Origin: Oscillospiraceae bacterium
GTDB lineage: Bacteria; Bacillota; Clostridia; Oscillospirales; Ruminococcaceae
Assembly (NCBI GenBank): GCA_900752435.1
Contig: CAADVD010000016.1
Span: 124,001-188,000 of the forward strand
DNA length: 64,000 nt
Direction of reading: 5' to 3'
Each line of letters opens with the position of its first letter. Within the stretch, counting starts at the first letter, position 1. The position numbers were made by a program, and so were the translations under genes. Positions 8,397 through 16,002 of this stretch are shown in pieces. The notes below the pieces were generated by a model. It was given only the letters and a program-made list of their open reading frames with translations. It was not told the DNA's origin and ran no database searches.

Positions 8397-9602
8397 TTAT
8401 TCTACAAATCCATTCTCTGTCAGATAAGCAAGGATACCCTCCGTATCAGATGCCTCTGTAAACAGACCATCATGGACATTCGCTCCCGCAGCGCTTTCCC
8501 GCACAAATCCCATAGAATTTTCAAACTGTTCTGTATCCATGGATGCGGACTGCGTGAAAGGATAAACCTCAACACCGGAAAGATCGTAGTTTTCTAAAAA
8601 TGTTCCGATAATCATCGGAGCCGTATGCCACCAGATGGGATAGCCCACGAAGACTGTATCATATTCTGAAATGGAATCCGGCAGATTGGCTATTTCCGGT
8701 CGGGCATTTTCGTCACGTTCTACCAACGCAACATCTCCACATTCTTCATAGTCTGTCGGATAGGGAATCAGAGGTTCAAGCTCCAGCAGGTCGCCGCCAA
8801 TCTGCTCCTGAATGTAGGTTGCCATTTTCTCCGTGTTTCCAGAGGTAGACCATGAGAAATATACAATCAAAGTTTTTCCATTCTCACCAGATACCCCTGT
8901 TGCCTCTTTACCTTCCTCGCTTACAGTCGTTTCAGGTTTCGAAGGTTCAGCCTGAGTTTCATCACTGGGCTGCGCAGCATTCCCAGTCAACCCTAATTCT
9001 GAAAGCCATCCATCAATCTGGCTTGTTCCACTGATCCGTCTTTCCCCATATACTGCTAAGCCGTCACAGGAATTAAGGAATGTTGGCATTGTTTCGTCAA
9101 TGTCACTTCCGCCGCTGGTGCAGAACGGAATAATAAGTTTTCCTGTCAGATCATAGCTTTCCAAAAACGTGTTGATGGGGGCCGGTGTTGCGTGCCACCA
9201 TACCGGATAGCCCACAAACACAATGTCATATTCCTCCATGTTTTCCACTGTATCCGTCAAAGCTGGCCGTTCATTTCCCCTGATTTCACGATTGGATTCC
9301 ATATATACATTGGAATAGCCATCCTGCGGGGTTATCTCAAACAAGTCGCCGCCAGTTTTTTCGCTGATTGCATTTGCAATGTTTTTTGTTGTCCCGGAAT
9401 AGGAAAAATAAGCAACCAGCACTTTTATGTCGGATTGAGAAAGGATTTCCTCCCTCACTTCCTCAACCTGCGAATCATTCAAAGAATTGTCCGTCAAACT
9501 TCTGAACATTGCAGGGTAACGGTAAATGTTGTACCCTACGAAAGCGAGGGCAAGAATAACGATCACTGCGATTACCGCAATGAAACCTTTTTTACGCTTC
9601 AT
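8397..9602 (-). CDS. Membrane-anchored tandem flavodoxin
   Basis: A 401-residue protein with one N-terminal membrane helix (FIAVIAVIVILALAFVGYNI) and two complete flavodoxin domains. Domain 1, about residues 58-200, has VLVAYFSYSGTTKNIANAI and VGYPVWWHATPAPINTFL. Domain 2, about 245-400, has LIVYFSWSTSGNTEKMATYI and VGYPIWWHTAPMIIGTFL. Each has its own phosphate loop and aromatic flavin contact, so two FMN are expected. The helix would place both domains outside the membrane. The ATG at 9602 has AAGGAG 8 bases upstream. A two-flavin electron relay is a plausible role. Confidence 0.87.
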   Translation of the reverse strand: MKRKKGFIAVIAVIVILALAFVGYNIYRYPAMFRSLTDNSLNDSQVEEVREEILSQSDIKVLVAYFSYSGTTKNIANAISEKTGGDLFEITPQDGYSNVYMESNREIRGNERPALTDTVENMEEYDIVFVGYPVWWHATPAPINTFLESYDLTGKLIIPFCTSGGSDIDETMPTFLNSCDGLAVYGERRISGTSQIDGWLSELGLTGNAAQPSDETQAEPSKPETTVSEEGKEATGVSGENGKTLIVYFSWSTSGNTEKMATYIQEQIGGDLLELEPLIPYPTDYEECGDVALVERDENARPEIANLPDSISEYDTVFVGYPIWWHTAPMIIGTFLENYDLSGVEVYPFTQSASMDTEQFENSMGFVRESAAGANVHDGLFTEASDTEGILAYLTENGFVE

Positions 9603-9614
9603 TGTCATCTCTCC

Positions 9615-10760
9615 TTACATACATTCCATCAGAATCTGATAAATTTCCTCCCGGTCAAGTTCGCGGGGATTGCACTTAATGATATTGCAGGTATCAGCCA
9701 CCTGCCGCAGTACCTCCGGCGTAATTTCCACCGTGGATTTGAGCTGACTCATTTTGGTAGGAAGCCCGCACTCTTTGATAAAGTTTTCCAGAGCGTCTAC
9801 ACCAGCTTCGGCAGTATCTACATCGAAAACAACCTTTGCCAATCGAGTAAATTTGTCCGGCGCATCCTTTACGATGTGGCGGTAATAGGCGGGATGGATC
9901 ACCGCAAGCCCCTGCCCGTGGTTACAATCTGTATAAGCGCCCAACTGATGCTCAATCTGATGTGCCTGAAAATCAGTCAAGCGGCCACATTTCAAAATCC
10001 CGTTTTCCGCCATGGCAGAGTCCCACATCAAATTGCTCCGAGCCTGCCTATCATTGATATTTTCCAGCAGACGGCGCATATTGACCACAGTGTTGCGCAT
10101 GATTGCCAGCGCCACATCATCTGACACATTATCTTCATCGGAGGTTCCGAGATAGGTTTCCATCGCATGGCTCAGCGTATCAAAAGCGCCGGAGAGCACC
10201 TGCATGGGCGGCACCGACATGGTATAAGCCGGATCAAGAACAGCAAAGGAGGCTGCGGTTCCAAAAACTGGCCCTTTCCACTTTTTCTCCTCATAAGTAA
10301 TCACCGCACCAGCGTTCATTTCCGCGCCGGTGCCGGAAGCCGTCACAACCGCACCCATCGGAATCCCTGTCGTGGGGAATTTTCCTTTTCCGTACTCCAT
10401 ATTCCAAATATCTTCATCCAGCATGGCCTGTGCGGAAACCACCTTACAGCAGTCGATAACACTGCCGCCGCCTACCGCCAGAATGAAGTCCACATGATAT
10501 TCACGAGCCAGCGCCGCACCTTCCTGCACCTTGGTATAGGTGGGGTTCGACATAATCCCGGAGAAATCCACTACTTTTTTGCCTGCCTGTTCAAGCAGAG
10601 CCTTCATTTCATTATAAACGCCGTTCTTTTTTACGGAACCGCCGCCATACGCCAACATCACGTTTTCGCCTACCTTGCCAAGCTCTGTGCTGAAAGCCTG
10701 CTCCGTGCTTCCTTCCCCAAAATAAACCTTTGTAGGATAAGAAAATGTAAATTTATTCAT
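9615..10760 (-). CDS. Iron-containing alcohol dehydrogenase
   Basis: A 381-residue group III alcohol dehydrogenase of the butanol-dehydrogenase type that interconverts alcohols and aldehydes with NAD(P)H. AVGGGSVIDCCK binds the dinucleotide; metal ligands are in FDTLSHAMETYL, QAHQIEHQLGAY and DCNHGQGLAVIHP. The ATG at 10760 has AGGAGG 8 bases upstream; two ATGs further up lack that spacing. It is the first gene after a MerR-type promoter and heads the roughly 8-kb flavodoxin operon. Aldehyde detoxification is the likely physiological role, as in adhA/adhC genes under AdhR or NmlR. Confidence 0.93.
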   Translation of the reverse strand: MNKFTFSYPTKVYFGEGSTEQAFSTELGKVGENVMLAYGGGSVKKNGVYNEMKALLEQAGKKVVDFSGIMSNPTYTKVQEGAALAREYHVDFILAVGGGSVIDCCKVVSAQAMLDEDIWNMEYGKGKFPTTGIPMGAVVTASGTGAEMNAGAVITYEEKKWKGPVFGTAASFAVLDPAYTMSVPPMQVLSGAFDTLSHAMETYLGTSDEDNVSDDVALAIMRNTVVNMRRLLENINDRQARSNLMWDSAMAENGILKCGRLTDFQAHQIEHQLGAYTDCNHGQGLAVIHPAYYRHIVKDAPDKFTRLAKVVFDVDTAEAGVDALENFIKECGLPTKMSQLKSTVEITPEVLRQVADTCNIIKCNPRELDREEIYQILMECM

Positions 10761-10822
10761 GTTCATGCCCTCCTGTAATTTCAAAGATACAATGCGTTTA
10801 TTTGAACCGCTTGTCATAACCG

Positions 10823-10853
10823 ATTATATTCTACGGTTGTTACTATCGGTCAA
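10823..10853 (-). promoter_or_regulatory. MerR-type promoter for the ADH operon
   Basis: Minus strand: -35 TTGACC (10848-10853), 19-base spacer GATAGTAACAACCGTAGAA, -10 TATAAT (10823-10828). The over-long spacer is the mark of promoters that need a MerR-family activator to untwist the DNA. The same arrangement and flanking CGGTTATGAC recur at 12396-12426. Confidence 0.88.
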
Positions 10854-10922
10854 TAGCCTTTTGAAAATTTTTATGTAAATTTTTTATGTTCTCTGCCTTT
10901 CGATACTAACAGCAGCAATAAA

Positions 10923-11681
10923 CTATTGATTTTCCATTGCTTTTGATACTTCGTCTATGATATTCATAGCGTTCAGGCTACGAGGATAGCCGATATAAGG
11001 CATACACTGTTCCACAATGCTGTACAGTTTTTCTTTATCATTCCCAACTCCCAAATTTCCCGCCGTATGGCCGCGAAGCTGGTTTTCACAGCCGCCCTGT
11101 GCGAGAATGAAGCAAAACGTAATCATCTCACGTTCCTGATCGTTCAGGCCGTTCCGAGTATAGTAATCCCCAAAGCAGTTGTCCGCCAGCCAGCGGTTAA
11201 TGTTCCGGCGAAGAACCGGGCCATCCGTCTGCCGCTTCGCCATATCCTCTCCAAATAGCTCAACCTGTTTCGTGAGTCCATCTCCAAATCTGGTCTTCTC
11301 GTTTGTTGTCGCCTGCGATGCAAGCGGCAGCTCAATACCATGCTGCTCCATAACCTGATTTGTCACTGTGAGGAAATCATAGGTACGACCAATCCCAAGA
11401 TAAGCTGTCGCCTGATAGACGATCTCTTTAATCGCAATGGGATCCATGCTCATATTAAGAGCAGCATGGAGCATATTCTGAAATTCCCCCATTCCTTGAC
11501 AACCAAGCAATACGGATAAAATACAGAGCATTTGTTCCTTTTCTGTCAGTTTGTTGGCCTTTATTACTTCGTCCTGAGAGAAATTTGCAATAATTTCTAC
11601 AAACTCTGGATCTGTTTTGCTTAAAGGGGATTCGGCTCCGATAAATAATTTTTGAATCCTTTCTGCTGTCTCTTTATTCAT
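10923..11681 (-). CDS. Carboxymuconolactone decarboxylase family protein
   Basis: A 252-residue protein with two AhpD-like helical halves. The first is around MLHAALNMSMDPIAIKEIVYQA; the second is around LAQGGCENQLRGHTAGNLGVGND. No CxxC redox pair is present, so it is closer to the decarboxylase branch than to alkylhydroperoxidase D. The ATG at 11681 has GGAGG 8 bases upstream. B. subtilis carries a similar gene (yraC) beside adhR, which fits the MerR regulator here. The substrate is unknown. It is second in the operon after the flavoprotein gene. Confidence 0.87.
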   Translation of the reverse strand: MNKETAERIQKLFIGAESPLSKTDPEFVEIIANFSQDEVIKANKLTEKEQMLCILSVLLGCQGMGEFQNMLHAALNMSMDPIAIKEIVYQATAYLGIGRTYDFLTVTNQVMEQHGIELPLASQATTNEKTRFGDGLTKQVELFGEDMAKRQTDGPVLRRNINRWLADNCFGDYYTRNGLNDQEREMITFCFILAQGGCENQLRGHTAGNLGVGNDKEKLYSIVEQCMPYIGYPRSLNAMNIIDEVSKAMENQ

Positions 11682-11697
11682 AAAAATTTCCTCCATT

Positions 11698-12315
11698 TCA
11701 CCTTGTAAAATTTGTTAATACCTTTTCATTGTGCGGGTGTGTCAGCCCGTTTTCTTTTCCGATAGCAATACATTTCAGTAGCCACGCCATGTTTTTGCCG
11801 ATGTTATACATCGTCATAAGCCCTTCTTTATCCTCTGCTACTTCCTCCGACTGCGCACCGTAAACATGGTTCCAATAGGTAGAGGAAACGACGGGCATGG
11901 AGCAAATTGTGAAATATTTGTTGATCACATCAAAGGATGCCGTGGTTCCGGCTCGTCTTGCAGATAAAACTGCTGCCGCAGGCTTAAATTGAAACGCGGC
12001 TCCGCCGGAATAAAAAGCTCTGTCCATAAATGTCAGCAGTCTGCCGCTTGGATGGGCGAAATAAACCGGAGAACCAAAGACAAAACCATCGGCAGATTTC
12101 GCTTTTTCCACAAATTCATTTACGCTATCATGGAAGATACAGCGCCCAATCTCTCTGCATTTGCGACAGGCAATACAGTCCGGCAACGCCTCATTTCCGA
12201 TAAAGAATTGTTCCGATTCAATCCCTTCTTCGTTCAAGGCATGTTCCACCTCGCACAGCGCTGCATTTGTACAGCCGTTCTTTCGGGAACTACCGTTTAT
12301 GAGCAATACTTTCAT
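11698..12315 (-). CDS. Iron-sulfur-flavoprotein-like flavodoxin family protein
   Basis: A 205-residue flavodoxin-fold protein. VLLINGSSRKNGCTNAAL is the FMN phosphate loop; FVFGSPVYFAHPSGRLLTFMDR is the second flavin loop. CIACRKCREIGRC gives C-x2-C-x2-C-x5-C, the spacing of the Isf 4Fe-4S motif, and also present in the protein at 4988. It is the first gene after the second MerR-type promoter and is divergent from the MerR gene. Alternatives are a plain NADPH-dependent FMN reductase or a quinone reductase. Confidence 0.8.
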   Translation of the reverse strand: MKVLLINGSSRKNGCTNAALCEVEHALNEEGIESEQFFIGNEALPDCIACRKCREIGRCIFHDSVNEFVEKAKSADGFVFGSPVYFAHPSGRLLTFMDRAFYSGGAAFQFKPAAAVLSARRAGTTASFDVINKYFTICSMPVVSSTYWNHVYGAQSEEVAEDKEGLMTMYNIGKNMAWLLKCIAIGKENGLTHPHNEKVLTNFTR

Positions 12316-12395
12316 TTGCTTTCTTCACTCCTTGCTCTTGCATTTTTATCGTTTTTGTGCTACAATGCGTTTGTTTGAACCGATTGTCATAACCG

Positions 12396-12426
12396 ATTAT
12401 ACTTTACGATAGTTACTACCGGTCAA
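12396..12426 (-). promoter_or_regulatory. MerR-type promoter for the flavoprotein-CMD operon
   Basis: Minus strand: -35 TTGACC (12421-12426), 19-base spacer GGTAGTAACTATCGTAAAG, -10 TATAAT (12396-12401). It is nearly the same as the promoter at 10823. On the plus strand TTGTCA (12384-12389) with an 18-base spacer to GATAGT overlaps it and may drive the MerR gene, allowing autoregulation. Confidence 0.88.
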
Positions 12427-12480
12427 TACTGATTCGCAAATTTCTCTATGAATTTTTTGTGAACAAAATAGGAGGCAATC

Positions 12481-12882
12481 ATGATGTATACGATGATGCA
12501 GGTCTGCCGAGAACTGAATATGACCTACCAGACCTTAAAATACTATTGCAATGAGGGCCTGATCCCCAATGTCAAAAGAGATGGCAATAACCGCCGGGTT
12601 TTTGATGAGAAAGATGTGAAATGGATCAAGGATCTCACTTGCTTAAAAAAATGCGGCATGAGTATTCTGGAAATGAAGGAATACCTAAAACTCTGCCTGC
12701 AAGGCGAATCCACGATCATGGAGCGTAAAGAAATGCTGACAAAAAAGCGCGAGGCGCTGCTTGGTTCCATCAAAGAGCTGGAGGACAGTGTGGATTATAT
12801 CGACTGGAAGCAGAATTTTTATGATGAAGTGCTTTCCGGCGCACGCCCGTATGTCAGCAATTTGATTCGAGCCGAAGAATAA
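12481..12882 (+). CDS. MerR-family regulator, AdhR/NmlR-like
   Basis: A 133-residue regulator with an N-terminal winged helix (MYTMMQVCRELNMTYQTLKYY, then GNNRRVFDEKDVKWI) and a long dimerisation helix. It has no metal-binding loop of the MerR/CueR kind. Cys54 in DLTCLKKCGMS sits where AdhR/NmlR proteins carry their electrophile-sensing cysteine. It diverges from the flavoprotein-CMD operon, and both neighbouring operons have 19-bp-spaced promoters. Activation by reactive aldehydes or quinones is therefore predicted. AGGAGG precedes the start. Confidence 0.88.
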   Translation: MMYTMMQVCRELNMTYQTLKYYCNEGLIPNVKRDGNNRRVFDEKDVKWIKDLTCLKKCGMSILEMKEYLKLCLQGESTIMERKEMLTKKREALLGSIKELEDSVDYIDWKQNFYDEVLSGARPYVSNLIRAEE

Positions 12883-12888
12883 ATGCAA

Positions 12889-12938
12889 AAAACCGTGTAT
12901 CCAATCTTGCCATATGCAAAGTGGATATACGGTTTTTC
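12889..12938. terminator. Bidirectional terminator between merR and DUF368 remnant
   Basis: ACCGTGTATCCA pairs with TGGATATACGGT across an 18-base loop, with A-runs before and T-runs after, so it works on both strands. Confidence 0.85.
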
Positions 12939-12953
12939 TGTATCATAAACTTA

Positions 12954-13679
12954 TTATTTTGCAAGAGGAACTTTCTTTTCTACTGCTGATTTCATTCCTT
13001 CTAAACCGCAAAGAATCGTAATGCCTAGGAAAAAGGCAACAATCTGGAAGGACGAACTATCAACGGGTAGCCTTGGCACATCCAACGATGCAGGTCCCAT
13101 AAGGATTGCATACAGTGATCCCAACATCAGGCCAAGAATCAAATAAAGCATCTGGGAGCGAAATTTACAGAGAGCCTTACGGATCAGCTTCGCAGCAAAG
13201 ACAACACCAATCACGACTCCCACAGCAAGCGCCATAATACCCGGCAAATACTGCATATGAAAATGTAAAATTTCATTGACGGCACGGATAGCCGGAACAT
13301 AAATGCCCAGAATCAGAAGCAATATAGAGCCGGAAATTCCGGGAAGCAGCATAGCAGAAATTGCAAGAATCCCGGAAGAATTTTCCCGGAGCGCAGTGAG
13401 CAAAATTACAAGTGCTTCACCCAAAAGGGTAAAGATCAGATTTTGATACTTTCCTTTCAATGAAAGGGATTGTGGATGCAGTAAGCCCCAAAAACAAGGA
13501 ACTCATAAAATAAATATTCTTCTCAAAAACATGGAACAATAGCAAAACAGAAGCTCCCATTCCGATTCCCCATCCAATGGCAAATTTTATGAGGTAAGGA
13601 ATCGCTTTTTTCCGCCTGATACGCCAGGTACGCTGTCTGCCAGTGCCATGGACAATCCATGTATCATTGTCATAATCAT
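12954..13679 (-). pseudogene. DUF368 (polyprenyl-phosphate transporter-like) gene, decayed
   Basis: The pieces of a DUF368 membrane protein lie in three frames. The start at 13679 (AGGAG upstream) gives MTMIHGLSMALADSVPGVSGG, then breaks near an A-run at about 13610. A second frame gives KKAIPYLIKFAIGWGIGMGAS. A third, near 13460, gives KGKYQNLIFTLLG. A further internal loss is seen at LRENSSGILAISAMLLPGISG, where about 25 residues are missing. Intact members are about 270-300 residues and recycle undecaprenyl phosphate. Two shifts plus two deletions make function unlikely. Confidence 0.8.
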
Positions 13680-13980
13680 CGTTTTCACTCCTATTCTTTT
13701 TTCCAAACACCTGATTCTTTCGGCGGCCTGAAAGGGCTTTCGATTCCATATCAGAAGAAGCAAAAGGACACCGTCTAAATTGCAGGCCACATGTAATCAT
13801 GGTGATCGCTTCGCTCAAAGTAATTATCTTGCAGTCTGTCCGTTTGACTTTTTGCATCAGCTTCAAACCAAGTATCTTCTTGTTTGTTTCTTTAATTTTG
13901 ATAAGACGAGTATATCGTGGAGATATAAATTACCGTTAAGCCAGAGTCAAACAAAAGATAAAACCATGCATATGCAGAAA

Positions 13981-14024
13981 AATCCGCACTTCCATGGGAT
14001 AAAAGGCCAAAAGAAGTGCGGATT
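13981..14024. terminator. Long inverted repeat
   Basis: AATCCGCACTTC (13981-13992) pairs perfectly with GAAGTGCGGATT (14013-14024). It lies in a gene-free stretch upstream of the DUF368 remnant. T-runs are weak on both sides, so it may be an old terminator. Confidence 0.6.
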
Positions 14025-14055
14025 TCACAGTTGTATGTGGAAATGTTTAAAGTTT

Positions 14056-14166
14056 CTACGGAATCAACATGATCAGTGTACCAGCTACAATAGAAAACAG
14101 CCCGACAGCAACCTTCTTCGACAGCCGTTCATGGAATACAACATGGGCACCCAATATACTTGGCTG
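14056..14166 (-). pseudogene. Remnant of a DMT/EamA-type transporter C-terminus
   Basis: One frame reads QPSILGAHVVFHERLSKKVA, then GLFSIVAGTLIMLIP and a TAG stop at 14056-14058. This looks like the last two membrane segments of an EamA/DMT permease (pattern GxxxFxERLSxK...GxxLIxAG). No upstream start or other helices survive. The rest of 13870-14262 shows only the inverted repeat above. Confidence 0.5.
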
Positions 14167-14262
14167 TCGGATATTTTGACCGACCATCTTTTAATCGAAT
14201 TTCCGCCCTTTCTTCAAGAAAAGACTAGTCCCGATTGGTTTCTTTTTCAACGGCTCGACGCG

Positions 14263-16002
14263 TTATACGCCAACCTTCCATCCGGCAGCCTGCCGGCGCT
14301 CTACCACAAAGCGGCGGTAAATTCCATCCTGCTTAATGAGTTCGTCGTGAGTACCCTGTTGGACGATCTTGCCGCCATCTACCACAAAAATGCAGTCAGC
14401 GCCCTGCACCGTTTTCAAACGGTGCGCGATCATAATAACTGTCTTGTCGTGGGTCAGCTCTCCAATGGCCTCCATCAAATCCTTCTCATTTTCAGGGTCT
14501 ACATTGGCGGTCGCCTCGTCTAAAACAATAATCGGGGCGTCCTTCATAATCGCCCGAGCGATGGCAATACGCTGGCGCTCGCCCCCGGAGATGGATGCTC
14601 CACCCTCGCCAATTATCGTGTCGTAACCCTTCGGCAGTGCCATAATAAAGTCGTGGCAGCGTGCCTTTTTAGCGGCGCCGACCACTTCATCCATGGAGGC
14701 TCCCGGCTTACCGAACCGTATATTGTTGGCGATGGTATCGGAGAACAGATAAGTACGCTGGAACACAAAGGAGAAATTGCAAATCAGGCTGTCGTAGCTG
14801 TAATCTCTCACGTTCTGTCCGCCCAGCGTGACCCGACCTCCCTGCACATCCCAGAAACGAGCCATCAGATTGCACAGCGTGGTCTTGCCGCTGCCGCTGG
14901 GGCCGACAATTGCCACAGTGGTCTTTTCGGGAATGGTCAGGGACACATCATTCAGGATCTTCTTCTGCTCGTAGGAGAAGCTCACATGCTCCAAAGTAAT
15001 ATCACAACTGTCCGGAACAATCTCCCTGCCATCAATGTCCATAGGCTCTACGTTTAGGATGGCATTGGCTTTTTCCACGCCAATGCCAATGGAACGGAAC
15101 AAGGTGGAGAAGCTGCCGGCACTGTCCAGCTGCTCAAACAGAATAAAGGAGCAGATCAACATCAAAAGGCAGTTTGCCAGCGGCAGTGTACCGTTAAACC
15201 AGAAGATCAGCGCTGCCGCACACACCGCCACACCGGTAAATTTGTTGGCAATAAACTGCAAAAAGATAAATACCACGGAAGGAAGCTCCATGCCAAAGGC
15301 GGCTTTGCGGCACTCTTCCACCGCATCGTGAACCTGAGTAGTGGAATCCTTTGTCAAATCAAAGTTCTTTACCTCTGCAATTCCCTGTACATATTCCAGT
15401 ACCTTGGCTACCAGATGCTCGTCTGCATTCATTTTGCGCTGGGACACCGCCTGTTCTTTCTTTTGCATCAGGGCGTTGATCCCCATGAACACCAGCAACC
15501 CGGCCAGTGTAATCAGACCAATCCTCCAGTCGTACACGAACATCATCAAAGCAATGATTCCAGATGTCAGGAAACCACGGGTGGTAATCATGACCACTCG
15601 AGTCGCCACATTAGCCATATTTTCCATCGTGTTGGTCGTGACAGATGCCACTTCTCCCAAGCTGTTGGCGTTGAACCAGCCCATGGGCAGGTAGCGCAGA
15701 TGTTCCGCAATCTCTATACGCTTGTTGGCACAGGCGCGATAGCCACCCTTCGTTTGCAGCATGGTGGATTTCATATTGATGAGAATGGTTACGATGACAG
15801 AACCAACAATAATAGCAAGACTGGTCCAAAGCGTAGCCATGGTCACATTATTTTCCAGCAACGCCTGAATGACGATATAGGCGGCTGGAATGCGCATAGC
15901 CGAGCAAATGGCACTTAAGACGCCCAGCCAAATGGATGTAATAAACATTTTACGGTTTTCTTCACCGCAAAAGGCAAAGAATTTTTTTAGGGTTTGAATC
16001 AT
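14263..16002 (-). CDS. ABC half-transporter (fused permease-ATPase)
   Basis: A 579-residue protein with six N-terminal membrane helices and a C-terminal nucleotide-binding domain. Walker A is IVGPSGSGKTTLCN; the signature is SISGGERQRIAIARA; Walker B is IIVLDEATANVD with the catalytic Glu intact. Its ATG follows the partner's TAG stop without a gap. The pair most likely forms a heterodimer. The folds resemble exporters, but the branch that includes YbtPQ/IrtAB importers has a similar layout, so transport direction is open. Gene order and the TetR neighbour favour induced efflux or metallophore transport. Confidence 0.88.
   Translation of the reverse strand: MIQTLKKFFAFCGEENRKMFITSIWLGVLSAICSAMRIPAAYIVIQALLENNVTMATLWTSLAIIVGSVIVTILINMKSTMLQTKGGYRACANKRIEIAEHLRYLPMGWFNANSLGEVASVTTNTMENMANVATRVVMITTRGFLTSGIIALMMFVYDWRIGLITLAGLLVFMGINALMQKKEQAVSQRKMNADEHLVAKVLEYVQGIAEVKNFDLTKDSTTQVHDAVEECRKAAFGMELPSVVFIFLQFIANKFTGVAVCAAALIFWFNGTLPLANCLLMLICSFILFEQLDSAGSFSTLFRSIGIGVEKANAILNVEPMDIDGREIVPDSCDITLEHVSFSYEQKKILNDVSLTIPEKTTVAIVGPSGSGKTTLCNLMARFWDVQGGRVTLGGQNVRDYSYDSLICNFSFVFQRTYLFSDTIANNIRFGKPGASMDEVVGAAKKARCHDFIMALPKGYDTIIGEGGASISGGERQRIAIARAIMKDAPIIVLDEATANVDPENEKDLMEAIGELTHDKTVIMIAHRLKTVQGADCIFVVDGGKIVQQGTHDELIKQDGIYRRFVVERRQAAGWKVGV

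Noticed and set aside
9192..10124. Plus-strand frame of 310 codons
   Set aside because: It is antisense to the flavodoxin and ADH genes, with Cys/His/Phe-rich composition typical of a shadow frame.
13780..14523. Long plus-strand reading frame across 13.8-14.5 kb
   Set aside because: No ribosome site, odd composition, and it overlaps the ABC gene and remnants on the other strand.
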